Positions 17,694 through 26,819 are shown, counted from the first letter of the stretch. The stretch is DNA of 64,000 nucleotides from Sphingomonas sp. S2M10 (GCF_012650175.1 NZ_JAAILI010000056.1:186001-250000), one strand, 5' to 3'. A program made the numbers and translations. Notes: generated from the letters alone by a model not told the origin.

Positions 17694-18520
17694 GCGCCGA
17701 GCGCCTTCGCCGTGTCAGGCTGCGCGCCCCATTCGGTCCAGCTGCCGTCGTACAGCGCGATTCCGTGGCCGAGCAGATGCGCGGCGAAGACGATCACCGA
17801 GGCGGTGATGCCCGAACCGCAGGTGGCGACCAGCGGCCGGGTCAGGTCCAGCCCGGCGGCATCGAACACTGCCCGGACGCCCTCGGGAGATTTCCAGTGC
17901 CCGTCGCTCTCGAAGAAGCGGCCATAGGGGATGTTCCTGGCGCCCGGCATGTGCCCGGCGGCGCATTCGGGGCGCGGATCGGGCTCCTCGCCGGTGAAGC
18001 GCGCCGCCGAGCGCGCATCGACGATCTGCTCGGTGGTGGTGCGCATGTCGTCGAGCGTCCGCAGCTGCGCGGCAGGTTCGCCGGCGCTGAAGCTGGACGG
18101 CGTGGCCTGGTGCGGCCCGGTCTCCACCGGCCGCCCCTCGGCATGCCAATGCCCCATGTTCCCGTCGAGGATCTCGGCATGCACGCCGAACATCCGCAGC
18201 ACCCACCAGGCGCGGCAGGCGGTGTGGTGCGGGCTGTTGTCGTAGAGGATGATGCGCGTCGTCCCCGTCACCCCCAATTGCGCCATCCGTTCCTCGAGCA
18301 GGCTGCGCTTGGGCAGCATCGAGGGCAGCGGGTTCTCGGCATCCACCAGCGTGTCGAGATCGAGCAGCCGCGCGCCGGGGATGTGCCCCGCCTCGAATTC
18401 CGCGCGCGGATCCTGCTTCGCCGCGCCGGGAATGGTGGAGGTGTAGGTCGCGTCGAGGACCAGCAGGTCGGGGGCGCCGAGCAGGCCGGCCAGCGCGTCG
18501 GTGGTGATCAATCCGTCCAT
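17690..18520 (-). CDS. sseA: 3-Mercaptopyruvate/thiosulfate sulfurtransferase
   Basis: The 276-residue product carries two rhodanese domains. The first (residues about 1-130) lacks an active cysteine. The second ends in the catalytic loop LVATCGSGITASVIVFAAHLLG, whose CGSGIT matches mercaptopyruvate sulfurtransferases better than thiosulfate ones. It moves sulfur from 3-mercaptopyruvate to thiol or cyanide acceptors. Signature SAARFTGEEPDPRPECAAGHMPGARNIPY is also present. The ATG at 18520 was chosen because the domain begins immediately after it. It is the first gene of the sseA-metC-mscS operon and is divergent from queF across 45 bp. Confidence 0.91.
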   Translation of the reverse strand: MDGLITTDALAGLLGAPDLLVLDATYTSTIPGAAKQDPRAEFEAGHIPGARLLDLDTLVDAENPLPSMLPKRSLLEERMAQLGVTGTTRIILYDNSPHHTACRAWWVLRMFGVHAEILDGNMGHWHAEGRPVETGPHQATPSSFSAGEPAAQLRTLDDMRTTTEQIVDARSAARFTGEEPDPRPECAAGHMPGARNIPYGRFFESDGHWKSPEGVRAVFDAAGLDLTRPLVATCGSGITASVIVFAAHLLGHGIALYDGSWTEWGAQPDTAKALGA

Positions 18521-18565
18521 GCGGGTAGGTCCTAGCCCTATGGAAACCACACGGCAAACGCCTAC

Positions 18566-19021
18566 ATGGCGGCCATGGACGCCAAGCATCTCGGTAAGCA
18601 ATCCGCCCTGCCCGCCACGCCGGAGGAAGCGGAACTCGACTATGTGCCCAATCCGCGCGCGGGCACACGCTATCTGGTGCGCTTCGCCGCACCCGAATTC
18701 ACCTCGCTCTGCCCGATCACCGGCGCGCCCGATTTCGCGCATCTGGTGATCGACTATGTGCCGGGCGAGAAGATCGTCGAGTCAAAATCCCTCAAGCTGT
18801 TCCTCGGCAGCTTCCGCAACCATGGCGCGTTTCACGAGGATTGCACCGTCGGCATCGGCGAGCGGCTGTTCCGCGAGATGCAGCCGATCTGGCTGCGGAT
18901 CGGCGGCTATTGGTATCCGCGCGGCGGCATTCCGATCGACGTGTTCTGGCAGTCGGGCAGGCCGCCCGAGGATGTCTGGATCCCCGATCAGGGGGTTCCC
19001 GGATATCGCGGCCGCGGCTGA
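18566..19021 (+). CDS. queF: NADPH-dependent 7-cyano-7-deazaguanine reductase QueF
   Basis: QueF reduces preQ0 to preQ1 for queuosine in tRNA. The 151-residue unimodular product has the catalytic cysteine in [16 protein letters not shown] (the thioimide-forming Cys), the NADPH-binding [22 protein letters not shown] segment with its conserved E and HE, and a short T-fold C-terminus ending in [14 protein letters not shown]. The start is either ATG 18566 or ATG 18575; no strong ribosome site separates them. It is a single gene, divergent from sseA. No other queuosine genes are nearby. Confidence 0.96.
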   Translation: MAAMDAKHLGKQSALPATPEEAELDYVPNPRAGTRYLVRFAAPEFTSLCPITGAPDFAHLVIDYVPGEKIVESKSLKLFLGSFRNHGAFHEDCTVGIGERLFREMQPIWLRIGGYWYPRGGIPIDVFWQSGRPPEDVWIPDQGVPGYRGRG

Positions 19022-19163
19022 ACGGCAGATTTACGACACGAGTCGTCCGGTGTAGGGTTGTGCGCTGCAGCGAGACTGCAACCTATTTGAAAAACGGGAG
19101 TTTAACAGGACATTACGGTCCAGATTTGGGCCGAGTCCATCATGCAGTAGCGAAAGGTCCGCC

Positions 19164-21434
19164 ATGGCACGGTCTCCTATGGGTCCCAGGATCCGGCATC
19201 TTGCCCTGATCGGCAACTTCCTGCCGCGTAAGTGCGGCATCGCCACTTTTACTGCCGACACCTACACGGCGCTCGCCGAGCGCTATCCGGAGATTCAGGT
19301 CGACGTCTATGCGATGGACGACCTGCCCGGGCATTACGCCTATCCGCCGCAGGTGACGGGTTCGATCGCGCAGAACGATCGCGGCGCCTATCTGGAAACC
19401 GCGCGCAAGATCGAGGCGAGCGGCGCCGAGGCGCTGTGGATCCAGCACGAATATGGCATCTACGGCGGCGCGGCGGGCGAACTGCTGCTGGCGCTGACCG
19501 ATCGCATCTCGATCCCGGTGATCGTCACGCTCCACACCGTGCTCGAGCGGCCGAGCGCCGATGAGCGCCGTGTGATGGAGGCACTGATCCGCCGCGCCTC
19601 GACGCTGATCGTGATGGCCGAGAAAGGCCGCGAGATCCTCAAGCGCGTCCACGGTGTCGAGGACGGCAAGATCGCGGTCATCCCGCACGGCGTGCCCGAT
19701 CGCGTCTTTGCCGACACCGCCGAGTTCAAGCCGAATTTCGGCTGGGAAGGCCGCGACGTCATCCTCACCTTCGGCCTGCTCGCGCCGAGCAAGGGCATCG
19801 AGACGATGATCGAGGCGATGCCGGCGGTCGCCGCCGCGCATCCGAGCGCGCTCTACGTGATCCTGGGCGCCACCCACCCGCATCTCGTTGCGCATGAGGG
19901 CGAGACCTATCGTGATCGCCTGCAGGCGCAGATCGTCGCGCTGGGGCTTCAGAACAATGTCGCCTTCGTCAACCGCTTCGTCGAGCAGAGCGACCTGCTC
20001 GACTATCTCCAGGCGGCCGACATCTATGCGACGCCTTATCCCAACCCGGCGCAGATCACCTCGGGCACCCTCTCCTATGCGGTCAGCATGGGCAAGCCGG
20101 TGATCTCCACGCCTTATGTCCACGCGACCGAGATCCTCGACCAGGATCACGGCGTGCTGGTCGATTTCGGCGACAGTGCGGCCTTCTCGCGCGAGATCAA
20201 CCGCCTGCTCGGCGACAAGGACGCGCGCCTCGCGCTGGCCAAGCGCGCCTATGACCGCGGCCGCACCATGCTCTGGGCCCGCCTCGCCGAGCGTGCGATC
20301 GCCGCGTTCGACGCCATCCTCGACGAGAAGCCGCACCGTATCCGCACGACTTCGGCCGAACTGCCGACCCTCAGCCCGATACTGACGGCGGTGGAGCGGA
20401 TGAGCGACGCGACGGGCATGCTCCAGCACTCGATCTATTCGGTGCCCGATCGCCGCCACGGCTATTGCATCGACGACAATGCCCGCGCGCTGATCCTGAT
20501 GAGCAAGATCGACGAGGTCGACGAGGCGGTGCGCGATCGCTGGACCGCCATTTATGGCGGCTTCGTCCAGCACGCGTGGAATCCCGATAAGCGCAAGTTT
20601 CGTAACTTCATGAACTTCGACCGCAGCTGGTGCGAGGACGAGGGCTCGGAGGATTCGAACGGCCGCGCGATCTGGGCGCTGGGCGTCACCGCCCGCGATG
20701 CCCGCGCGCAGAAGCATCGCGACTGGGCCTCGGTGCTGTTCGACGAGACCGCGTCGATCGCCTTCGACCTGGGCAGCCCGCGCGCGCATGCCTTCGCGAT
20801 GCTCGGCGCCGCGGCGATGGCGGAGGCGCATCCGGGCCACGCCCTGTCGCGCGAGATCCTCACCCGCTTCGGCGACGAGCTGGTCGCGCTGCTCGAATCC
20901 GCCCGCCGGCCCGAATGGAGCTGGTTCGAGATCGTGCTGGCGTACGACAATGCTCGCCTGCCCGAAGCGCTGCTGCGCGCGGGCCAGGTGCTGGGTCGGC
21001 GGGACTTCGTCGATACCGGTCTGGAGACGCTGGCCTGGATCGTCGAGCGTCAGACGTCGCCCGAAGGCCGCTTCCGCGCCGTCGGCACCGAAAGCTTCGG
21101 CCGCGAATATGCCGAGCCGTTGCCGTTCGACCAGCAGCCGCTCGAGGCGCAAGCGACCATCGACGCCTGTCTTGCCGCCCATGAAGCAACCGGCGATGTG
21201 CGCTGGTCCGAGGAGGCGATGCGCGCCTATCGCTGGTATCTGGGTGCCAACGATCTCGACACGCCGCTCGCCAGCGTCGCCGATGGCGGCTGCTTCGACG
21301 GGCTGATGCCCACCGGCCTTAATCGAAATCAAGGCGCCGAGTCGATTCTCGCACTCCAACTGGCGAATTGTGCAATCTCGGCCCTTTCAAAGGGCAACAA
21401 AAGCGTGGCAGGACCGGAACTCGCCGTCGCCTGA
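19164..21434 (+). CDS. GT4 glycosyltransferase fused to a large C-terminal domain
   Basis: The 756-residue product has two halves. Residues 1-380 are a GT-B glycosyltransferase of family GT4 type: LIGNFLPRKCGIATFTADTY, a donor-domain VILTFGLLAPSKGIETMIEAMP, and LQAADIYATPYPNPAQITSGTLSYAVSMGKPVISTPY with the EX7E-like region. Residues about 390-756 form a helical domain with repeats such as RRHGYCIDDNARALILM, WCEDEGSEDSNGRAIWALG and PEWSWFEIVLAYDNARLPEALL. They suggest an (alpha/alpha) toroid seen in some glycosidases or epimerases. The GH130 gene follows after 52 bp, so the two likely act on one sugar, probably mannose-based. The donor and product are not known. Confidence 0.83.
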   Translation: MARSPMGPRIRHLALIGNFLPRKCGIATFTADTYTALAERYPEIQVDVYAMDDLPGHYAYPPQVTGSIAQNDRGAYLETARKIEASGAEALWIQHEYGIYGGAAGELLLALTDRISIPVIVTLHTVLERPSADERRVMEALIRRASTLIVMAEKGREILKRVHGVEDGKIAVIPHGVPDRVFADTAEFKPNFGWEGRDVILTFGLLAPSKGIETMIEAMPAVAAAHPSALYVILGATHPHLVAHEGETYRDRLQAQIVALGLQNNVAFVNRFVEQSDLLDYLQAADIYATPYPNPAQITSGTLSYAVSMGKPVISTPYVHATEILDQDHGVLVDFGDSAAFSREINRLLGDKDARLALAKRAYDRGRTMLWARLAERAIAAFDAILDEKPHRIRTTSAELPTLSPILTAVERMSDATGMLQHSIYSVPDRRHGYCIDDNARALILMSKIDEVDEAVRDRWTAIYGGFVQHAWNPDKRKFRNFMNFDRSWCEDEGSEDSNGRAIWALGVTARDARAQKHRDWASVLFDETASIAFDLGSPRAHAFAMLGAAAMAEAHPGHALSREILTRFGDELVALLESARRPEWSWFEIVLAYDNARLPEALLRAGQVLGRRDFVDTGLETLAWIVERQTSPEGRFRAVGTESFGREYAEPLPFDQQPLEAQATIDACLAAHEATGDVRWSEEAMRAYRWYLGANDLDTPLASVADGGCFDGLMPTGLNRNQGAESILALQLANCAISALSKGNKSVAGPELAVA

Positions 21435-21486
21435 AGCGATACCGGGGGACGGCGCCGTAACGAGCGCGTTCCCCGGGGGTTGCCAA

Positions 21487-22773
21487 ATGCCGGAACTGTT
21501 TCACCATCCCTTGCGGCTTCGTGCCGATCCGTCGCGCGTCGTCGTGCGTCCGTTCCACATCGCCTGGGCGTCCACCAATGGCGGCGCGCCCAGCCGTACC
21601 GAGCGGATCGTCAGCGAAGTGCTGGCGCTGTCGCCCGTCCAGGCGCGGGCCGAGCTCGAGTTGGTCCTCAAGGACTTCGAGGCGCGGCACTGGCAGACGC
21701 GGCGGGTGTTCATGACCCGCTATGACGAGATCGAGGCGATGCTCGGCCTCGACGGCGCGGCGATCGGGGACGAGAAGCGCCAGCTGCTCGGCGCCTATTT
21801 CTGCCACGAATACAGCTATGCCGCCGCCGCGCTGATGAACCCGAGCGCGGTGCCGCATTACGACCAGACCGGCATGCCGCCGGGCAGCATGCGCATCCTG
21901 ATGTCGCTGCGCGCGGTGGGCGAGGGGCACATCTCGTCGGTCGCGTTTCGCGAAGGCATCATCACCGACGGCAACGAACTCACGCTCGCCCCCGAGCCGC
22001 CCTTCGCCACCGCCGCCGACGCGCGCGAGCCCGACGAGCGGGCGATGGAAGGGCCGGTCCGCATCTATCGCCACCGCGACTCGACGCTGTCGGGCACGGT
22101 GATCTTTCCGATCACCAAGGCGCAGTCCAACGGGCTGGAGGATCTGCGGATCTGCCACTTCACCCATGACGACGGCACCCCCGAATGGATCGGCACCTAC
22201 ACCGCCTATAACGGCTCGGGCATCCAGTCCGAGCTGCTGCGCACCCATGACTGGCGCGGCATCGACCTGGTGCCGATGACCGGCAGCGCCGCGCGCAACA
22301 AGGGCATGGCGCTGTTCCCGCGCAAGGTACGCGGCAAGTACATGATGCTCGGCCGCCAGGACGGCGAGAATATCTTCCTGCACAGCTCGGACGACATCAC
22401 CCATTGGGAAGGCGGCGAGCTGATCATCAAGCCGCGCTTCCCCTGGGAGCTGGTGCAGATGGGCAATTGCGGCCCGCCGATCGAGACCGACGACGGCTGG
22501 CTGGTGCTGACCCACGGCGTCGGCGCGATGCGTAAATATTCGATCGGCGCCGCGCTGCTCGACAAGGACGATCCGTCCAAGGTGCTGGCCCGCTCGCGCG
22601 CGCCCCTGCTCGCGGCGGCAGACCAGGACCGCGAAGGCTATGTCCCCAACGTCGTCTATACCTGCGGCGCGATCCGCCACGGCGACTGCCTGTTCATCCC
22701 CTATGGCGTGGCGGACAGCTCGGTCGCGTTCGCCTTCGCCCCGATCCAGGCGCTGATCGACCAGATGGAGTGA
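21487..22773 (+). CDS. GH130 family glycoside phosphorylase/hydrolase
   Basis: The 428-residue product fits glycoside hydrolase family 130, mostly inverting phosphorylases of beta-mannosides. Marks are VVVRPFHIAW near residue 18, FEARHWQTRRVFMTRYDE near 65, LGAYFCHEYSYAAAALMNPS near 105, PPGSMRILMSLRAVGEGHIS near 134, and the five-bladed propeller segments NKGMALFPRKVRGKYMML and NCGPPIETDDGWLVLTHG. The ATG at 21487 has a G-rich site upstream; an earlier in-frame start would overlap the glycosyltransferase gene and add non-family residues. A strong hairpin ends the operon. Phosphorolysis releasing mannose 1-phosphate is inferred from the family. Confidence 0.86.
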   Translation: MPELFHHPLRLRADPSRVVVRPFHIAWASTNGGAPSRTERIVSEVLALSPVQARAELELVLKDFEARHWQTRRVFMTRYDEIEAMLGLDGAAIGDEKRQLLGAYFCHEYSYAAAALMNPSAVPHYDQTGMPPGSMRILMSLRAVGEGHISSVAFREGIITDGNELTLAPEPPFATAADAREPDERAMEGPVRIYRHRDSTLSGTVIFPITKAQSNGLEDLRICHFTHDDGTPEWIGTYTAYNGSGIQSELLRTHDWRGIDLVPMTGSAARNKGMALFPRKVRGKYMMLGRQDGENIFLHSSDDITHWEGGELIIKPRFPWELVQMGNCGPPIETDDGWLVLTHGVGAMRKYSIGAALLDKDDPSKVLARSRAPLLAAADQDREGYVPNVVYTCGAIRHGDCLFIPYGVADSSVAFAFAPIQALIDQME

Positions 22774-22780
22774 AGTCCAC

Positions 22781-22807
22781 GCCGTCGCCCCTGCGCGGGG
22801 CGACGGC
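22781..22807. terminator. Hairpin between convergent GH130 and hisZ genes
   Basis: A perfect 11-bp stem, GCCGTCGCCCC (22781-22791) with GGGGCGACGGC (22797-22807), and a TGCGC loop occupy nearly the whole 40-bp convergent gap. There is no T run, so it may end transcription weakly in both directions or be a REP remnant. Confidence 0.5.
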
Positions 22808-22813
22808 CATGGC

Positions 22814-23911
22814 TTACAGCGCGACCGGCATCCCGTCGCGCAACTCGTGGCTGCACAGCTGCGCCTGGGGCGTATCCTCTGCCTCCAGCGCCGCGACCGT
22901 CACCCAGCCCTGCGCGCGGAGCGCTGCGCCGGTGGCGGCACCGGTGCCGAAGGGCAGGAACAGCCGCCGTCGCGCGTCGCCGCCCATGCCCGCGTCGAGA
23001 ATCGGATCGGCATAGAGCGAGAATCCCACCGCCGGCTCCTCCCGGCCGCCGTCATGCACCACCATGTAGGTGCCGCCGCGCCCGATCTCGCCGCGCACGC
23101 CGCGGGCGAAGATCGAGAAGCCGAGCCAGGTCTGATATTCAAAGCCGTGCCGCTCGGTGGGATCCAGCGTCAGCGCGACGCCCTCGGGGATGCTGGCAGC
23201 AATCGTGGCGAGCCCGTCGATCCGGCTGGCGAGCGCGGTACCGGCATCGGTCGCGCGCAGCTTCGCCATCGCGCCTTCGAAGGGACCGGCGGCCTCGATC
23301 AGCGGCAGGTACTTCGGATCGATCGCCGCAACGCCGCCGGCATCCTTGGCGTCCAGCCGCTCGCGCAAGGTCGTGAGCTTCTCCGGCGGCAACGTGCCGC
23401 TCGCCAGCGTGTCGACCAGATCGGGCAGCGTGAAATCGATGGCGAGTCCCTCGACCCCCGCCGATTGCAACGCCTCGATCGCGACGCGGACGATCTCCAT
23501 CACCGCCGCCACGCTGTCGCGCCCGATCAGTTCGCAGCCGATCTGGCGCATCGCGCGCCGCGGATCAAGCGCCGGGGCCTTCAGCTTGAGCACCTGCCCC
23601 GCATAGCAGAGCCGCACCGGCCGCGGATGGTGGCCCATGCGCGTCGCGGCGATGCGGCCGACTTGCGCGGTCAGGTCTGGGCGGATGGCGAGGCTGCGCT
23701 GCGACACGGGATCGACGAAGCGCACCGCGTTGTGCACCGCGCCGGTCTTGAGCCGCGTCGCGAGCTCGTCGGCGAATTCGGCGAGCGGCGGATCGACCTG
23801 CTCATAGCCATATTGCCGGGCGAGCCCCAGCACGCGTGTCTCGAGGCGGGCGGCCGCATCGGCGGCAGGCGGCAGGCGATCGTGAAACCCTTCGGGGAGG
23901 AGACCAGTCAT
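22814..23911 (-). CDS. hisZ: ATP phosphoribosyltransferase regulatory subunit HisZ
   Basis: HisZ is a catalytically inactive histidyl-tRNA synthetase paralogue that activates the short HisG in the first step of histidine synthesis. The 365-residue product has the class II core: LLPEGFHDRLPPAA, QYGYEQVDPPLAEFAD, RSLAIRPDLTAQVGRIAATRM (motif 2 region) and the RQIGCELIG segment. The motif 3-like RGGTYMVVHDGG segment lies near residue 275. No anticodon-binding domain follows. It is the last gene of the serC-serA-hisZ run, 20 bp after serA, and faces the GH130 gene. A short-form hisG is expected elsewhere. Confidence 0.9.
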   Translation of the reverse strand: MTGLLPEGFHDRLPPAADAAARLETRVLGLARQYGYEQVDPPLAEFADELATRLKTGAVHNAVRFVDPVSQRSLAIRPDLTAQVGRIAATRMGHHPRPVRLCYAGQVLKLKAPALDPRRAMRQIGCELIGRDSVAAVMEIVRVAIEALQSAGVEGLAIDFTLPDLVDTLASGTLPPEKLTTLRERLDAKDAGGVAAIDPKYLPLIEAAGPFEGAMAKLRATDAGTALASRIDGLATIAASIPEGVALTLDPTERHGFEYQTWLGFSIFARGVRGEIGRGGTYMVVHDGGREEPAVGFSLYADPILDAGMGGDARRRLFLPFGTGAATGAALRAQGWVTVAALEAEDTPQAQLCSHELRDGMPVAL

Positions 23912-23931
23912 GGGCGCCTCCCCTAATGGCT

Positions 23932-25509
23932 TCAGAAGCCGAGCGCCATGGCGGTCTTCACGCCCGGTAGCGTGCGGACCTTGGCGAGCAGCGCGTCGTC
24001 CACCGCTTCGTCGACCGAGAGCAGCAGGATCGCCTCGCCGCCGGCCGAGCGGCGGCCGAGGTGGAAGGTGCCGATGTTGACGCCCGCCTCGCCCAGCGTG
24101 GTGCCGAGCCGGCCGATAAAGCCCGGGGCGTCCTCGTTGACGATGTAGAGCATGTGGCCGGCGAGATCGGCCTCGACCTTGATGCCGAACAGCTCCACCA
24201 GCCGCGGCGCGGCGTTGCCGAACAGCGTGCCGGCGACCGAACGGTCACCCGCCTGGGTGCCGACGGTGACGCGCACCAGCGTGTGATAGTCGCCTTCGCG
24301 GTCATGACGAACCTCGCGCACATCAAGACCGCGCTCCTTGGCGAGGAACGGCGCGTTGACCATGTTCACCGTATCCGAATGGACGCGCATCAGCCCCGCG
24401 AGCACCGCGCTGGTGATCGGCTTCTGGTTCAGCTCGGCCGCGGCACCCTCGACTTCGATCGCGATGCTGGTCAGCTCGCCATGTGCCAGCTGGCCGACCA
24501 GGCCGCCCAGCTTCTCGGCCAGCGCCATGTACGGCTTCAGCCGCGGTGCTTCCTCGGCCGAAAGGCTCGGCACGTTGAGCGCGTTGGTGACGCCGCCGGT
24601 CACCAGATAGTCGGCGAGCTGCTCGGCGACCTGGATCGCGACATTGACCTGCGCTTCCGTGGTAGAGGCGCCGAGGTGCGGCGTCGCGACGAAGTTCGGC
24701 GTGCCGAACAGCGGATGCTCCTTGGCCGGCTCCTGCACGAACACGTCCAGTGCGGCGCCGCCGATATGGCCCGAATCGAGCCCCTCCTTCAGCGCCGCCT
24801 CGTCGATTAGCCCGCCGCGGGCGCAGTTGATGATCCGCACGCCCTTCTTGGTCTTGGCGAGATTCTCGCGGCTCAGGATGTTGCGGGTCTGGTCGGTCAG
24901 CGGCGTGTGCAGCGTGATGAAGTCGGCGCGCAGCAGCAGATCGTCGAGCGACATCTTCTCGACGCCCATTTCCAGCGCGCGCTCGGGCGTGAGGAACGGA
25001 TCATAGGCGATCACGCGCATGCGCAGGCCAATCGCACGATCGGCGACGATCGAGCCGATATTGCCCGCGCCGATCAGGCCCAGCGTCTTGCCGGTCAGCT
25101 CGACGCCCATGAAACGGTTCTTCTCCCACTTGCCGGCCTGGGTCGAGACATCGGCCTCGGGCAGCTGGCGGGCGAGCGCGAACATCAGCGCGATGGCGTG
25201 CTCGGCGGTGGTGATCGAGTTGCCGAACGGGGTGTTCATCACCACCACGCCCTGCGCCGAGGCAGCGGGGATATCGACATTGTCGACGCCGATGCCGGCG
25301 CGGCCGATCACCTTGAGGTTGGTCGCGTGCGCGAGAATGTCCTTGGTGACCTTGGTCGAGCTGCGGATGGCGAGGCCGTCATACTCCCCGATGATCGCCT
25401 TGAGCTCTTCGGGCGTCTTGCCGGTGATCTCGTCCACTTCGACGCCGCGCTCGCGGAAGATCTGCGCGGCCTTGGGGTCCATCTTGTCGGAAATCAGTAC
25501 CTTGGGCAT
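23932..25509 (-). CDS. serA: D-3-phosphoglycerate dehydrogenase (long form)
   Basis: SerA oxidises 3-phosphoglycerate with NAD+ to start serine synthesis. The 525-residue product has the substrate-binding part, the NAD fold with LGLIGAGNIGSIVADRAIG near residue 145, the catalytic ARGGLIDEAALKEGL and LDVFVQEPAKEHPLF segments, and the histidine in VATPHLGAST near 280. The intervening (ASB) domain and a C-terminal ACT domain (HMLYIVNEDAPGFIGRLG) make it the long, type-1 form. Start ATG 25509 has AGGAGC upstream. It lies between serC and hisZ, all in one direction. Confidence 0.96.
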   Translation of the reverse strand: MPKVLISDKMDPKAAQIFRERGVEVDEITGKTPEELKAIIGEYDGLAIRSSTKVTKDILAHATNLKVIGRAGIGVDNVDIPAASAQGVVVMNTPFGNSITTAEHAIALMFALARQLPEADVSTQAGKWEKNRFMGVELTGKTLGLIGAGNIGSIVADRAIGLRMRVIAYDPFLTPERALEMGVEKMSLDDLLLRADFITLHTPLTDQTRNILSRENLAKTKKGVRIINCARGGLIDEAALKEGLDSGHIGGAALDVFVQEPAKEHPLFGTPNFVATPHLGASTTEAQVNVAIQVAEQLADYLVTGGVTNALNVPSLSAEEAPRLKPYMALAEKLGGLVGQLAHGELTSIAIEVEGAAAELNQKPITSAVLAGLMRVHSDTVNMVNAPFLAKERGLDVREVRHDREGDYHTLVRVTVGTQAGDRSVAGTLFGNAAPRLVELFGIKVEADLAGHMLYIVNEDAPGFIGRLGTTLGEAGVNIGTFHLGRRSAGGEAILLLSVDEAVDDALLAKVRTLPGVKTAMALGF

Positions 25510-25587
25510 GGAATGCTCCTGTGCACAACGGTGCGCCTGCGACGGCAGGCGCCCGGAATTTCGTAAGGGAATCGCGTGTGGCGCTGG

Positions 25588-25607
25588 GCTCCTGCTTTCG
25601 CAGGAGC
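25588..25607. repeat. Palindromic hairpin between serC and serA
   Basis: GCTCCTGC (25588-25595), TTTC and GCAGGAGC (25600-25607) form a perfect 8-bp stem with no T run. It resembles a single REP unit or an intercistronic mRNA-stabilising hairpin rather than a terminator. Confidence 0.6.
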
Positions 25608-25616
25608 ACGGCCGGA

Positions 25617-26774
25617 TCAGCCCGCCCTGGCGGTGGCGTAGGCCCAGTCGAGCCAGGGGCCGAGCGCCTCGATATCGGCGGTGTCGACGGTCGCGCCGCA
25701 CCAGATGCGCAGGCCTGCCGGCGCGTCGCGATAGCCTGCCACGTCATAGGCCGCGCCTTCCTTTTCGAGCAGGCCGGCGAACGTCTTGATGAAGTCGGCA
25801 TCGGCGCCCTCGACGGTGAGGCACACGCTGGTGCGCGAGCGGATCGCCGGATCCGCGGCGAGATGACCCAGCCAGTCGCGCTCCGCCACGATCTTGTCGA
25901 GTGCTGCGGCATTGGCATCCGAACGGGCGATCAGCCCCTCGGCGCCGCCCAGGTCCTTGCCCCATTCGAGCGCGAAGATCGCGTCCTCGACCGCCAGCAT
26001 CGAAGGCGTGTTGATCGTCTCGCCCTTGAACACGCCCTCGGCGAGCTTGCCCTTGGAGACAAGGCGGAACACCTTGGGCAGCGGCCAGACGGGGGTGTAG
26101 GTTTCGAGGCGCTCAACCGCGCGGGGCCCGAGGATCAGCACGCCGTGCGCGCCCTCGCCGCCCAGCACCTTCTGCCAGGAGAAAGTGGCGACGTCGATCT
26201 TGTCCCAGGGCAGGTCGTAGGCGAACACCGCCGAAGTGGCATCGGCGAAGCTCAGCCCCTCGCGGTCGTCGGCGATCCAGTCGCCGTTCGGCACGCGCAC
26301 GCCCGAGGTGGTGCCGTTCCAGGTGAACAGCACGTCGTTCGACCAGTCGACGGTCGCGAGGTCCGGCAGCTGGCCATAGTCGGCGCGCAGCACGGTGGGA
26401 TCAAGCTTGAGCTGCTTGCCCGCATCGGTCACCCAACCCTCGCCGAAGCTTTCCCAGGCGAGCGTGGTGACGGGGCGAGCGCCCAGCATCGTCCACATCG
26501 CCATTTCGAAGGCGCCGGTGTCCGAGCCCGGCACGATGCCGATGCGGTGCGTGTCCGGCAGGCGGAGCAGCTCGCGCATAAGGTCGATGCAATATTGGAG
26601 ACGGGTCTTGCCCAGCTTCGAGCGGTGCGAGCGGCCGAGCGACTCGATGGCGAGCTTCTCGGGCGACCAGCCTGGAGGCTTGGCGCAGGGGCCGGAGGAA
26701 AAATAGGGACGCGCCGGTTTGGTGGCGGGCTTCGCAGGCGCAAGGGTGGCGTCGGCGGCAGTCAAATCAGTCAT
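25617..26774 (-). CDS. serC: Phosphoserine aminotransferase
   Basis: SerC transaminates 3-phosphohydroxypyruvate with glutamate in the second step of serine synthesis. The 385-residue PLP enzyme is of the alphaproteobacterial type: FSSGPCAKPPGWSPEKL, RSHRSKLGKTRLQYCIDLMRELL, VPGSDTGAFEMAMWTML, and the PLP lysine in VATFSWQKVLGGEGAHGVLIL. GETINTPSMLAVEDAIFALEW follows. The start at 26774 has GAGGAG upstream, lying in a leader hairpin described separately. It heads the serC-serA-hisZ run. Confidence 0.95.
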   Translation of the reverse strand: MTDLTAADATLAPAKPATKPARPYFSSGPCAKPPGWSPEKLAIESLGRSHRSKLGKTRLQYCIDLMRELLRLPDTHRIGIVPGSDTGAFEMAMWTMLGARPVTTLAWESFGEGWVTDAGKQLKLDPTVLRADYGQLPDLATVDWSNDVLFTWNGTTSGVRVPNGDWIADDREGLSFADATSAVFAYDLPWDKIDVATFSWQKVLGGEGAHGVLILGPRAVERLETYTPVWPLPKVFRLVSKGKLAEGVFKGETINTPSMLAVEDAIFALEWGKDLGGAEGLIARSDANAAALDKIVAERDWLGHLAADPAIRSRTSVCLTVEGADADFIKTFAGLLEKEGAAYDVAGYRDAPAGLRIWCGATVDTADIEALGPWLDWAYATARAG

Positions 26775-26778
26775 GTAG

Positions 26779-26819
26779 ACTCTCCTCACAGAGAGCACGC
26801 GCGGCGTTGGGACCGCGTG
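26779..26819 (-). promoter_or_regulatory. Structured serC leader with two tandem hairpins; second covers the ribosome site
   Basis: On the minus strand CACGCGG (26819-26813) can pair with CCGCGCGTG (26804-26796) leaving a two-base bulge. A second stem CTCTC (26795-26791) with GAGAG (26784-26780) follows immediately. The loop and 3' arm of the second stem contain the GAGGAG ribosome site of serC. Two tandem hairpins with a buried ribosome site are what is described for the alphaproteobacterial serC RNA motif; identity is inferred from memory of that motif and is not confirmed. Confidence 0.5.

Noticed and set aside
19022..19163. Possible riboswitch upstream of the GT4 gene
   Set aside because: A short stem (GGTTG/CAACC) is present, but no recognised aptamer core or expression platform was seen.
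19140..21359. A 739-codon minus-strand frame opposite the GT4 gene
   Set aside because: The plus-strand frame has clear glycosyltransferase motifs; the antisense frame is rich in Arg/Asp/His/Gln repeats with no family resemblance.
25588..25607. Hairpin between serC and serA as a terminator
   Set aside because: No T run follows on the minus strand and the two genes are in the same pathway and direction, so a stabilising or REP hairpin is more likely.
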